NCBI RefSeq assembly: GCF_003403075.1
Contig: NZ_CP031557.1
Coordinates: 3,410,001-3,474,000 of the forward strand
Direction: 5' to 3'
DNA: 64,000 nucleotides
Source of the DNA: Flavobacterium psychrotrophum
Lineage (GTDB): Bacteria; Bacteroidota; Bacteroidia; Flavobacteriales; Flavobacteriaceae
Shown: piece after piece, positions 55,299 through 63,937 of the stretch
Layout of the letters: each line of letters begins with the position of its first letter
Numbering within the stretch: the first letter of the stretch is position 1
Program-made: the position numbers and the translations under genes
Notes under the pieces: model-generated
The model's input: only the letters and a program-made list of their open reading frames with translations
Told to the model about the DNA's origin: nothing
Database searches by the model: none

Positions 55299-56023
55299 CT
55301 ATGGAAACCCTAACCGATATTACCGGAAACTTTACACAGCACTATTTGCCAAAATGTGCGCTTGTTTTCTACGAAACCGACACCGAGGAAAAACAGTGTT
55401 ATGTAGAATACTACGATATGGACGCTACGGGGCAACCCCGTAACGCACACCCCCTTTCGGTTTTGGAAACGGAAAGGCTTCACGCCTGCCTCGAAACGCA
55501 AGCCCGCGCCAAACAGGCATTTTTAAAGCCCGATGGGCTATTGTCCCAAAATGTCCTGCACATTGACCCCAGTGGGGGAAGTGTGATGTGGTACACAAAA
55601 GCCCGGATACGCCCGATGTTTTTTATCCCCAAACTCGGCATCCCCAACGGCAAAGCACACACCCCTGCCCTGCTTTGGAAGGCAAGCCGTGAAGGGGTAG
55701 CACTATACGGGCTGTCTTCCGACAGAGTGCCAAACATAAATACACCTCTCTACCACGCCCCATTTTTCAATATTTATAAAGGTGGCAGGGTGTGTATGGG
55801 TACAGTAGATGTGGCCATAAAATCCTCAGCTTCGCTTGAAGAGTTCATCGAAGCGTGGGAAAACTGTTTTTTTAACAGCTATTTCAGCCACCTTTTGGAC
55901 AGCTACAATCCTGTAAAAGGAAACTGTGTAAGCCTGTGGAAAAGGCTTATACAATCAGGGGATGCTTTCCCGAAATCAGAACTGGTACGAAACAAAATGA
56001 CACTTAAAAACCTATTGCCATGA
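55295..56023 (+). CDS. PRTRC system protein B
   Basis: A 242-residue protein of the PRTRC B type, recognisable by VMWYTKARIRPMFF, IPNGKAHTPALLWKA and the end-part FNIYKGGRVCMGTVDV with AWENCFFNSYFSHL. Alternative start at 55301. In known PRTRC loci it precedes the ThiF-related gene, as here, with an ATGA overlap. Biochemistry unknown; it resembles components of bacterial ubiquitin-like pathways in gene context only. Confidence 0.85.
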   Translation: MTMETLTDITGNFTQHYLPKCALVFYETDTEEKQCYVEYYDMDATGQPRNAHPLSVLETERLHACLETQARAKQAFLKPDGLLSQNVLHIDPSGGSVMWYTKARIRPMFFIPKLGIPNGKAHTPALLWKASREGVALYGLSSDRVPNINTPLYHAPFFNIYKGGRVCMGTVDVAIKSSASLEEFIEAWENCFFNSYFSHLLDSYNPVKGNCVSLWKRLIQSGDAFPKSELVRNKMTLKNLLP

Positions 56024-56817
56024 AAGCGGAAAAAACAAGGGTACATTTTACCCACCAAAGCCTTATCAATCCCTACAACCCCGTTAGCGTGAACCTCATC
56101 GGTGCAGGGGGTACAGGCTCAAAAGTGCTTACCGCACTCCTTGAAATGAACCACAGCCTTATCGCTCTTGGGCATCCGGGTTTGCAGGTGCGGCTGTGGG
56201 ACGATGATATCATATCCGAAGCCAACCTTGGGCGGCAACGTTTTGCCGCCTGCGAGGTCGGGATGTTTAAATCCGTAGCACTCATCAACCGTATCAACCG
56301 GTTTGCAGGCACAGCGTGGAAAGCCGAAACCGTGAAATTTGAACGGGACAAAAACCAAAGGCTCCCTGAAAATACGGATGCCACGTTATACCTCTCGTGC
56401 GTGGACAGTGTGGCAGCACGTTTTGAAATTGCAGCGATACTTAAAGGAAATACGGCACGCAGCTACAATCAGCCGCTATACTGGATGGATTTCGGGAACA
56501 GCCATAAAACAGGGCAGGTCATACTCTCCACAATAGGAAAACTACAGCAGCCTGACTCAAAAAAACACGAGCCGGTTCGTTACCTCCCTTTTGTGACCGA
56601 TGAATTCCGTGATGTTTTACAGCAATCAGAAACAAATGACGACACACCAAGCTGCTCCCTTGCAGAAGCCCTGCTGAAACAGGACTTGTACATCAATGCT
56701 GCCCTTGCACAACTCGGATGCAGCCTTTTATGGAATCTCTTCAGGGAAGGCATGACCCCCTACCGTGGCTTTTTCCTGAACATAGCGGATTTCAGGACGC
56801 AACCGTTACAAGTATGA
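56020..56817 (+). CDS. PRTRC system ThiF/E1-family protein
   Basis: A 265-residue adenylating-enzyme-like protein. The nucleotide loop is VNLIGAGGTGSKVL, followed by VRLWDDDIISEANLGRQRF with the conserved acidic residues and Arg of ThiF/E1 enzymes, and SCVDSVAARFEIA later. Family members activate the C-terminus of a ubiquitin-like protein by adenylation; an obvious substrate (protein ending in GG) is not visible in this operon. PRTRC protein C ends in GTKG and could be looked at. Last gene of the operon that starts with ssb. Confidence 0.87.
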   Translation: MKAEKTRVHFTHQSLINPYNPVSVNLIGAGGTGSKVLTALLEMNHSLIALGHPGLQVRLWDDDIISEANLGRQRFAACEVGMFKSVALINRINRFAGTAWKAETVKFERDKNQRLPENTDATLYLSCVDSVAARFEIAAILKGNTARSYNQPLYWMDFGNSHKTGQVILSTIGKLQQPDSKKHEPVRYLPFVTDEFRDVLQQSETNDDTPSCSLAEALLKQDLYINAALAQLGCSLLWNLFREGMTPYRGFFLNIADFRTQPLQV

Positions 56818-56947
56818 CCACACTACCTATCAGGTGGCAGTGTATTTAGACCACAGGGATATAAAGCCTTTTCATAAAAACATGACCTTTGGCAAATAAT
56901 CATCTATAATAGTATCTTTAAGCCCAGTAAGTAACTAATATAGCACT

Positions 56948-57793
56948 ATGCAGTTTTTAAAACCAAACAATATTTCGGGCGAGATTATGAACCTCTTTGA
57001 CGAAGCTAAGGAAAAGGTAGTCATTGTTTCCCCTTACTGTAAATTTGACAAATGGTTTAAGCTCGTAGCAAAGATTAAAAAGCTCCGCGAACGTAATATC
57101 GAAGTCGAATTCTACATCCGCGATAACGAAAAGGAAGCATACGACCAGGTTATGGAACTGGGCATTACGCCCATAACGGTCGCAAACCTGCACGCCAAGC
57201 TTTATTTTAATGAAAATAAAGCCATTGTTACTTCCATGAACCTACTTTTAAGTTCAGAAATAAATTCAATAGACATCGGCTACTTAACCGAAAGCCACAA
57301 AGAGTACAACGAAATTACCGACTTTTATGCAACCTACCTTAAAAAACAGGATAGCCCACTATCAAATGATTTTTACACTGACTGGCGCGAACTTCTCAAT
57401 ACACAGCTTGCCTCCCGGTTTTCAAGGGTAAGGATTTACGAAAATGAAGGGGTAATTCAGGTAAAAACATCTTCAAATACGTACGAAATATTTGTATGGA
57501 ATAACAACAGGCGAAATATCCTGCGTATTTGCGGCATCGTGTCGGGAAAGGAATTCGAGTATGCGAATACCATAAAAAATACGCTCGGCACCGATATCTT
57601 TAGCGTTGAACTGCAACCAGCAACACAAGGTTACAATACCATTTGGGCGACTTCAAAAAAGGAATTGCGCTCAGTAACTATTAATTTTCTTGAGAACCAT
57701 GACACACAGATAGTTGTCAATACCATAGTTGAATTTATAATTAAAGTTGAGGATATTAAAGAATACTGTTACCTCAACAGAAAAACACTATAA
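56948..57793 (+). CDS. PLD-like domain protein
   Basis: A 281-residue protein with one phospholipase D-like half-site: VVIVSPYCKFDKW, then VANLHAKLYFNENKAIV (His82, Lys84) and SMNLLLSSEINSID (Ser96, Asn98). A dimer could make one active site, as in Nuc/BfiI-type nucleases. The C-terminal half (after about residue 140) is beta-rich without a known motif. It stands alone, 130 bp after the PRTRC operon, and its 3' end overlaps the convergent membrane-protein gene by six bases. Probable cargo, perhaps a defence nuclease. Confidence 0.75.
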   Translation: MQFLKPNNISGEIMNLFDEAKEKVVIVSPYCKFDKWFKLVAKIKKLRERNIEVEFYIRDNEKEAYDQVMELGITPITVANLHAKLYFNENKAIVTSMNLLLSSEINSIDIGYLTESHKEYNEITDFYATYLKKQDSPLSNDFYTDWRELLNTQLASRFSRVRIYENEGVIQVKTSSNTYEIFVWNNNRRNILRICGIVSGKEFEYANTIKNTLGTDIFSVELQPATQGYNTIWATSKKELRSVTINFLENHDTQIVVNTIVEFIIKVEDIKEYCYLNRKTL

Positions 57794-58534
57794 GCCTTTA
57801 AATACATCATACAATACCGACAGTACTATGGGAACGATAATGCTCGCCAGTACCCATTTCATGGCGTTTCTTTTTTTTATAGTTGTGCTGAAATGGTGTG
57901 GCCCTGTCTGTAGTTCCACGGCAGGCCATAAAGAATCAATATAGCTGCTAAGCTTAAAAGCTAAAACGAAGGAAGTAGCTGGTCCCAAGAAAACAAGCAT
58001 CTCCCCGAGCCACTGATTGCCCACATGAAAAAATGTTTTAGACCCAAGCCTGAAGTATTCAATATTAAAAGCAACCAACAGGGACAAAATGAAGAATCCT
58101 TTGTAATAACTGTTGACTTTGAGCTGGCTTTCCGACCCTTTAACAAGGGCAGTCAAACGGCTTAAAATCCCATTAACCCATGTCGAATCTTCACCGCTGA
58201 CCATAATAAAATTTTCCGAATTTTCATTCTTAACGGAATGTACAATCTGTATTTCAATACTCCTGGAATTGTCCAAGGTATAAAACCGCATTGCTACCTT
58301 GTGGATATTATGGTTGCCGACAACCTCAGTATCCTTGAAAATTACGCTCGATGCACTTTCAAAAGAAGTGTCACCGCTGGCATCAACACTATACATGAGG
58401 TAATAAGAAATATCACGGGCTGACGATGCCTGTACCTCCAAGTCAATTACCTCCGACAGCGCAGTAATAGTTGTGTTTGTTATCCTTTTAAAACTGAAGA
58501 CAACCTTCCTTTTTTCTCGTATTAATGGGTTCAT
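57788..58534 (-). CDS. Membrane protein of unknown function
   Basis: A 248-residue protein I do not recognise. Residues 1-135 are soluble and beta-rich (VVFSFKRITNTTITALSEV, IEIQIVHSVKNENSENFIM); three transmembrane helices follow (about 146-160, 182-200, 226-245; YKGFFILSLLVAFNIEYF, MKWVLASIIVPIVLSVLYDV). It is convergent with the PLD-like gene and overlaps it by six bases. A membrane protein next to a PLD-like nuclease could be a two-gene defence pair, but convergent orientation speaks against an operon. The 246-bp gap to the next gene (58535-58780) contains no recognisable feature. Confidence 0.65.
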   Translation of the reverse strand: MNPLIREKRKVVFSFKRITNTTITALSEVIDLEVQASSARDISYYLMYSVDASGDTSFESASSVIFKDTEVVGNHNIHKVAMRFYTLDNSRSIEIQIVHSVKNENSENFIMVSGEDSTWVNGILSRLTALVKGSESQLKVNSYYKGFFILSLLVAFNIEYFRLGSKTFFHVGNQWLGEMLVFLGPATSFVLAFKLSSYIDSLWPAVELQTGPHHFSTTIKKRNAMKWVLASIIVPIVLSVLYDVFKGL

Positions 58535-58780
58535 TGAATGATCATTTTAACAAATGTAAACAAAGTCCTGTTCTGAAATATGTAGTGTCACCCTTTTAAT
58601 TAGTATGTTATCCCGAAACTACACTTTAGCTTATCTTTACTTTGCGTAAGTTTTATCACTATTTTTGAAATAGCATTCAAAATTTTACAGCGTACAGATA
58701 CTTGCAGTTAACTCCTAATAGTAAAATTCCTACTGCCATTATTTTTTGCAATATTTAAAGTTAAATTCCTCCTCATTACC

Positions 58781-59203
58781 ATGGGCAATTTTACAGAGGC
58801 AGCATTACGGGATTATCTCGCCGCGCAACTAAACATAATCGAATTTGGGCTAACCCTCCTTGAAAAAGAACATTATCTCCGGAATGTTTCCGGAGCAAAC
58901 GGCTATATAGATATACTGGCAAAAGACCTCCTTAATAATTATGTTGTAATTGAGATTAAACGCAGCCAGCAGTCTTCAAGGCAGGCAATTCAGGAGCTTC
59001 TAAAATACATTGCCTTACTCAAACAGAATTATCACGCCAGGGATAGTGAAATCAGGTGTATTATAATTTCAACACACTGGGACGAATTGTTAGTACCATT
59101 CTCTGAACTACATTATCAAACTACACTTGATATTAAGGGACTAAAACTAAAAGTAGACGAATCCTTTAACGCCTTGAGCTGCTGTAAGCTCCCCCAAAAA
59201 TAG
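58781..59203 (+). pseudogene. PD-(D/E)XK nuclease-like gene (NucS/DUF91-like), 3' end removed by IS3
   Basis: The N-terminal 134 residues carry the nuclease core GYIDILAKD and YVVIEIKRSQQSS, the D...ExK signature of NucS-like enzymes, with a following helix QAIQELLKYIALL. The last six residues (CKLPQK) and the stop codon are already IS sequence: the element begins at 59183. The natural protein must have been longer. With its continuation missing on the other side of the element, the sequence was deleted and not only interrupted. Confidence 0.7.
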
Positions 59204-59246
59204 TACAGTTTAAAAGTAGAATTTTTATTAACTTTAAACTGTAATT

Positions 59247-59513
59247 ATGAAGACTAGTAAATTTAATCCCACCCAGATCGCCAAGATCCTCAAAGAGTTT
59301 GAATCGGGCAAAGATGTTGATACCATAAGCCGTGAGCATGGAGTCAGCAAAGCTACTTTTTATAAATGGCGGCAGCGTTATGGCGGTATGGAAGCCAGCG
59401 AACTTAAGCGGTTAAAAGCCCTTGAAGAGGAAAATGCCAAGCTTAAGCGTATGTATGCCGACCTTGCCCTTGAACTGGACATGGCAAAATATATCATCGA
59501 AAAAAAGCTTTAA
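59247..59513 (+). CDS. IS3-family transposase OrfA
   Basis: An 88-residue OrfA with the helix-turn-helix [20 protein letters not shown] (trimmed) and a leucine-zipper-like end ([20 protein letters not shown]). It binds the IS ends and, through -1 frameshifting at the A7-G run 59500-59507 (slippery A-AAA-AAG), is extended into the OrfA-OrfB fusion that is the active transposase of IS3 elements. Confidence 0.9.
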   Translation: MKTSKFNPTQIAKILKEFESGKDVDTISREHGVSKATFYKWRQRYGGMEASELKRLKALEEENAKLKRMYADLALELDMAKYIIEKKL

Positions 59514-60394
59514 AGCCTTGCCATAAAAGAACCATTGTAACCGACCTGGCTTGTGTTTACCCTAACGGCAAAAGCAAGGCTTGCCGTCTCTTACAGACCA
59601 GCCGGAGCAGTTTATCGTACCTCTCGGTAAAAAATGATACAGGTCTTATTGAACGCCTTGAAGGCTTTGCAAAAGACCATCCCCGCGAAGGCTTTTGGAA
59701 GTGCTATTACCGCCTGCGCAATGGTGGTGATAAGGTAAACCATAAACGCCTGCACAGGGTGTATAAGCAACTTGGGCTTCCGTTACGCAGGAAGGTAAAG
59801 AAACGCCTGCCTGCAAGGGTTAAGGAAGCTATAGTTATACCTGAGAGCTTTACCCACACCTGGAGCATCGACTTTATGAGCGACAGCCTGATGGGCGGCA
59901 GGAAGTTCCGCAGCTTTAATGTAATTGATGACTATAACAGGGAAGTTTTGTTTATTGAGACAGATTATTCTTTGAAGAGCAGCCGCATAATATGGGTTTT
60001 AAAACACCTCACAAACCGGCATGGCAAGCCAAAACGGATACGAATGGACAACGGGCCGGAATTTGTTGCTAAATTGGCTCAGGAATGGAGTGCTATAATG
60101 GATATTGAGTTTAAGTATACCCAGCCTGGGAAACCTACACAGAACGCCCTTATAGAACGCTTCAATAAAACCTACAGGGAGCATGTGCTGGATGCACATC
60201 TTTTTGAGAGTATCGATGAGGTAAGGGATATCAGCCACCAATGGGTGGAGGACTATAACAACCACCGGCCTCATGATGCCCTGGGGGGAATCAGCCCGAG
60301 CGCCTATAGAATAAAAAACAATACAGTTGATGGGCTTCGTTCCGCTACGGCTACGCCTTCACTACACTCAGCCCATCAACTGTTAGAAACATAA
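59502..60394 (+). CDS. IS3-family transposase OrfB (integrase catalytic domain)
   Basis: The second frame is open from the slippery run onwards ([20 protein letters not shown]) and has no good start of its own before a GTG at 59759, in line with expression by -1 frameshift. It has the HTH_21-like part [17 protein letters not shown] and the rve core with DDE residues in [16 protein letters not shown] and [17 protein letters not shown] (Glu). Intact by length, so the element may still be able to move. Confidence 0.9.
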
Positions 60395-60448
60395 GATTGG
60401 AAATAACAGTATTTTTTATACTTTTAAATCGTACTAAAAAAGGGAAGC

Positions 60449-60760
60449 CTACACATTACCTAAGATATAATCAACCAGCCGCTGCGCAGTGATGAATTGG
60501 CCACTTAATATAACCTCTGCTTTAAACTGTAAAATCTTATTGGTTAACGTATCAAGGTAGAAATTTAACGTCCTTGCATCTTCCTTATTACCAATTGCCC
60601 TACAGGCTTCCTGGTCCCATCTCCTTACATCCCACTTCTGCTTAGTGGATGTTTCCTTTGCAATTCCATCTACGGTAATCCTTAGCTGGATAATCCTTTG
60701 TAAGGATTCATTTTTTGGCTTCTTTAGAAAGAAAGTCAATCTAAAACTGTTCTCTAACAT
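60449..60760 (-). pseudogene. Tyrosine integrase, only the N-terminal arm-binding domain left
   Basis: The 103 residues are the arm-DNA-binding domain of Bacteroidota tyrosine recombinases: start MLENSFRLTFFLKKPKNE, then IQLRITVDGIAKETSTKQKW and DVRRWDQEA, end QRLVDYILG. The stop codon is contributed by the right end of the IS3 element (60453). The core-binding and catalytic domains (Arg, His, Tyr residues) are absent, and nothing beyond the IS continues them. It points away from tRNA-Arg, 416 bp away, the normal place of the integrase of an element inserted in a tRNA gene. The element therefore can no longer excise by itself. Confidence 0.8.
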
Positions 60761-61176
60761 AATTCAACTTTTTAATTAAACATAAAGGTCGAATTATAAT
60801 GTTTTCAAATCAAGTCGTTAAGCAGCTTTACATGTTGAAAATCAAATTGTTACATCAATTTCTGTGGCACTTTTTTTAAGAAAAGTAAAGTGCCACACTT
60901 TTGCCATGGTATAAATGCCATCTTTTACAAATTTTGCCATAGCAAAGCCAAACAAAAAATCCTGAAAAACAGCCGTTTCTCAGGATTTACACCTTTTTTA
61001 AGGAAGTAAGATGCTCTAAATAGAGCTTCTGGTGACCCCATCGGGGTCGAACTTCCCTATAAAAGCCTTGTAAATCCTGGCTTTTTCAACATGTCAATTT
61101 CAAAAGTGCCACAAAAGTGCCATTAAAATGCAAAAGGCCTATTTTACTGGTGCTTCCACCGTAAAATAAGCCCCTG
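60761..61176. other. Attachment-site-like region between integrase remnant and tRNA-Arg
   Basis: The sequence AAAGTGCCAC/AT occurs at 60887, 61103 and 61114 and inverted at 60863-60873, where TGTGGCACTTT pairs with AAAGTGCCACA (60887-60897). Such repeats may be arm-type integrase sites. Further dyads: AAATCCTGA/TCAGGATTT (about 60957-60988) and GACCCC-ATC-GGGGTC (61034-61048). No gene is visible. I could not find the matching left attachment site in the window. Confidence 0.5.
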
Positions 61177-61248
61177 TGACTTCATCGGGATTCGAACCCA
61201 AATCTTCAGAACCGGAATCTGAAATTCTATCCATTGAACTATGAAGCC
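61177..61248 (-). tRNA. tRNA-Arg (anticodon CCG)
   Basis: On the minus strand, acceptor arms GGCTTCA and TGAAGTC pair fully; the anticodon stem TCAGA/TCTGA encloses loop TTCCGGT with anticodon CCG; the T arm contains GGTTCGAATCC. The 3' CCA is not encoded. Its 3' end faces the island and is the presumed insertion site. Confidence 0.92.
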
Positions 61249-61262
61249 AATTTTTGTTTCAG

Positions 61263-61343
61263 GTTTCAGGTTTAAAGTTACTTACTCAATCGAAAAACTG
61301 TACGATACAAATCTCGAACTTTCAAAAACTTTAAACCTGAAAC
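61263..61343. repeat. Intergenic inverted repeat (REP-like)
   Basis: GTTTCAGGTTTAAAGTT (61263-61279) and its exact complement (61327-61343) are separated by 47 bases, with short direct repeats TTTCAGG and ACTTTAAAC at the edges. It resembles the dispersed intergenic repeats of flavobacterial chromosomes. It lies between tRNA-Arg and yqeY. Confidence 0.6.
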
Positions 61344-61349
61344 TTTAAA

Positions 61350-61799
61350 CTAAGCCAGACTCTTCTTAACAAGTGTAGATATGGTTTTACCATCGGCGCT
61401 GCCTGCAAGTTCTTTGCTGGCTATGCCCATAACTTTACCCATATCGGCCATGCCGCTAAAGTTATTCTCAGCAATGATTTTCCTGATAACCGCCTCAACT
61501 TCCTCTTCAGAAAGCTGTGCCGGAAGGAACTTTTCTATCACGGCAGCCTGTGCAATTTCCGGGTCAGCCAGGTCCTGCCTGTTTTGTTGTATGTATATAG
61601 CAGCACTGTCTTTACGCTGTTTTACAAGCCTTTGAAGCAGTTTTATTTCTTCTTCCTCAGATATTTCTTCTTTCGCTCCACTTTCTGTCTGTGCCAGTAG
61701 TATTGCTGATTTAATAGCCCTTAATGACTCCAGGGCAACGGTATCTTTTTCTTTCATGGCTGTTTTCATAGCATCCATGATCTGTGTTTGCAAACTCAT
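61350..61799 (-). CDS. yqeY: YqeY/GatB-like domain protein
   Basis: A 149-residue protein of the GatB/YqeY family starting at the ATG at 61799 (MSLQTQIMDAMKTAMKEKD). Typical segments are LESLRAIKSAILLA, EIKLLQRLVKQRKDSA and the end MGKVMGIASKELAGSADG. Related to the tail domain of the tRNA amidotransferase subunit GatB; possible role in tRNA-linked processes, not proven. It lies downstream of ftsZ, separated by a strong terminator, in the usual place in Flavobacteria. Confidence 0.92.
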   Translation of the reverse strand: MSLQTQIMDAMKTAMKEKDTVALESLRAIKSAILLAQTESGAKEEISEEEEIKLLQRLVKQRKDSAAIYIQQNRQDLADPEIAQAAVIEKFLPAQLSEEEVEAVIRKIIAENNFSGMADMGKVMGIASKELAGSADGKTISTLVKKSLA

Positions 61800-61831
61800 A
61801 AGCAGTGATTTAAAATGTGGCACGAAGATAA

Positions 61832-61868
61832 AAAAAATAACCCGAAAATATCATGATATTTTCGGGTT
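61832..61868 (-). terminator. Intrinsic terminator of ftsZ
   Basis: A perfect 30-bp palindrome, 61839-61868 (arm AACCCGAAAATATC), followed on the minus strand by a run of eight T. It lies 20 bp after the ftsZ stop codon. Confidence 0.9.
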
Positions 61869-61888
61869 AAGGTTCACATTTGGATTAG

Positions 61889-63925
61889 TTAATCTACGTT
61901 ATCATGCAGGAAAGAATTGTTCGACCTTAATTGCAGGTCGTTATTGCTATCCGTCCCTAATGAAAGGCGCGATTTACTGTTATCAGTACGTGAGTCATGC
62001 AGGTCTATCCCCATCCTTTTGTAGGCAGGCTCCTTTTCATACTCATCAATTTTTGCTGAATTGTTGTGGAATTTATAGTTAAACTCCTTCATTTTCCTTC
62101 TACGCTCTTCAGCCCTCATCCTTAGCGTTTCCTCAATGGTAAGCTCTACCGGAGAAGCCTCATCTACCATAGGTGTAAACCTTGCCGGTTGCGGTACTGC
62201 TTGTGGCTGCTCCATACGTGGCTGCTGTACTACAGGCTCCTCTGCCTTAGGTGTAACCGGTGCAGCAGGCGTTGCCGGTGCAAGAGTATCCCTAAAGGTA
62301 AAGTTAAGCGCTTCTTCTATAGGCTCAGGCATTTTAGCCGCAGGCTTAGAGTTAAGCAGTTCATTCTCTTTTTCAAGGTAATCTTCAAGAGAGTAACGTA
62401 TAACGCCTGTTTCATTAAGCTCTGTAACCGGTACTACCTGTACAGGCTCTTTAACTGTAATGTCGCGCATTTCGTCATTAAGCGTAAACAGCAATTTCTC
62501 TTCGCTGCGTGCATTATCTGCCGAAAGGTCAAAAGAAAATGCAAACTGCTCCTCTTTTTTCTCTACAATTACAAACTCAGGATCTATAACTACGATATCC
62601 CTTATATCTTTTACCACAGGGGCAACATAAGTAACAGGGGCAAGCGTTTCTATTACCGGGGCTACGATCTCAAAAAACACGTCAAGGTTGTTAATGTAGT
62701 CTGAAGTGGGCAGAACCTCAACTTCAGCTACCGGCTTTTTTTCCTCAACCTCCTCCTCAAGCGAAAACACGATTTTTTCTTCAACAACCGGCTCCACCCT
62801 CACTTCTGTTTTCGGCTCTGACGGAGCTGAAAAATCAAAAGACGGAACTATTGGCCTTTGTGTAAGGTCGCGCACCATTTTCTGGTCTTCCTCCAGGGCG
62901 TGAACGATCTTTTTAGGTTCAGTATTAACTATTTCGTTTTGCTGCTCTACGTTAAAGCCTGTAGCAATAATGGTTACCGCTACGGCATCGCCAAGGCTTT
63001 CATCTTCGCCAACACCCATAATGATGTTTGCGTTGTGGCCTGCTTCGCTTTGTATATGGTCGTTGATCTCGCCTATCTCGTCAATAGTGATCTCTGTAGT
63101 ACCAGATACGATAAGCAATAGTACGTTTTTAGCACCTGTAATTTTATTATCGTTAAGCAACGGGCTGTCCAGTGCAGATACAATAGCATCTTTAGCACGG
63201 CTTTCTCCGTTAGACAGTGCACTACCCATTATAGCAGTACCACTGTTGCTTAGTACGGTCTTGGCATCTTTTAAGTCGATGTTTTGTGTGTAGTGGTGTG
63301 TAATAACCTCTGCAATACCACGAGAGGCCGTTGCCAACACTTCATCTGCTTTAGAGAAACCGGCTTTAAAGCCAAGGTTACCATACACTTCCCTAAGCTT
63401 GTTATTATTGATAACAATAAGAGAGTCTACCTGCTTGCGTAGGCGTTCTACACCCAGCAATGCCTGCTCGCCACGTACCTTGCCCTCAAACTGGAAAGGA
63501 ATAGTTACAATGCCCACTGTAAGGATATCGCGCTCCCTGGCCAGCTGTGCAATTACCGGTGCGGCACCGGTACCGGTACCACCACCCATACCTGCTGTTA
63601 TAAATAACATCTTGGTATTGGTATCAAGCATTTTCTCTATATCGTCTATACTTTCAAGTGCAGATTGTTGCCCTACTTCAGGATTGGCACCTGCGCCAAG
63701 GCCTTCTGTAAGGTTAACCCCCAATTGAATTTTATTTGGAACCGGGCTGTTTTGCAGCGCCTGGCTGTCTGTATTGCATATAACAAAATCTACGCCTTTA
63801 ATTCCCTGCTTAAACATGTGGTTTATCGCGTTGCTACCGCCACCGCCTACACCAATAACTTTGATCACGTTTGACTGGTTCTTAGGCAGGTCAAACGAAA
63901 TACTTCCAAATTCTGCGTTCATCAT
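61889..63925 (-). CDS. ftsZ: Cell division GTPase FtsZ
   Basis: The FtsZ of a Bacteroidota: GTPase domain with GVGGGGSNAINHMF and the tubulin signature GMGGGTGTGAAPVIA, then a very long C-terminal region (about residues 320-660) rich in Glu, Val and Pro, and a conserved tail. FtsZ polymerises at mid-cell into the division ring. The start is the ATG at 63925 (or 63922, MNAEFGSISFDLP); a TTG two codons earlier is unlikely. The length of about 678 residues is typical of Flavobacteria, much longer than in E. coli. It follows ftsA directly, the classical dcw order. Confidence 0.97.
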   Translation of the reverse strand: MMNAEFGSISFDLPKNQSNVIKVIGVGGGGSNAINHMFKQGIKGVDFVICNTDSQALQNSPVPNKIQLGVNLTEGLGAGANPEVGQQSALESIDDIEKMLDTNTKMLFITAGMGGGTGTGAAPVIAQLARERDILTVGIVTIPFQFEGKVRGEQALLGVERLRKQVDSLIVINNNKLREVYGNLGFKAGFSKADEVLATASRGIAEVITHHYTQNIDLKDAKTVLSNSGTAIMGSALSNGESRAKDAIVSALDSPLLNDNKITGAKNVLLLIVSGTTEITIDEIGEINDHIQSEAGHNANIIMGVGEDESLGDAVAVTIIATGFNVEQQNEIVNTEPKKIVHALEEDQKMVRDLTQRPIVPSFDFSAPSEPKTEVRVEPVVEEKIVFSLEEEVEEKKPVAEVEVLPTSDYINNLDVFFEIVAPVIETLAPVTYVAPVVKDIRDIVVIDPEFVIVEKKEEQFAFSFDLSADNARSEEKLLFTLNDEMRDITVKEPVQVVPVTELNETGVIRYSLEDYLEKENELLNSKPAAKMPEPIEEALNFTFRDTLAPATPAAPVTPKAEEPVVQQPRMEQPQAVPQPARFTPMVDEASPVELTIEETLRMRAEERRRKMKEFNYKFHNNSAKIDEYEKEPAYKRMGIDLHDSRTDNSKSRLSLGTDSNNDLQLRSNNSFLHDNVD

Positions 63926-63937
63926 AATCAACGGGTT

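Larger units (their letters stand above)
59183..60453 (+). mobile_element. IS3-family insertion sequence without target duplication
   Basis: Imperfect terminal inverted repeats of about 35 bp begin TGTAAGCTCCCC at 59183 and, read from the other end at 60453, TGTAGGCTTCCC; both share TAGTAC and TTTAAAAGTA further in. Length 1271 bp, usual for IS3. The flanking bases (…GCTGC and CATTA…) do not form a direct repeat, and both adjacent genes are broken off, so a deletion accompanied or followed the insertion. Confidence 0.85.

Noticed and set aside
61025..61060. Possible second tRNA 3' end (a GGGGTCGAAC-like string near a TGGTGA)
   Set aside because: The T arm cannot pair and no cloverleaf can be built; it is a simple GACCCC-ATC-GGGGTC hairpin.
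62136..62704. Plus-strand frames within ftsZ
   Set aside because: Shadows of the Glu/Val/Pro-rich FtsZ tail with biased composition.
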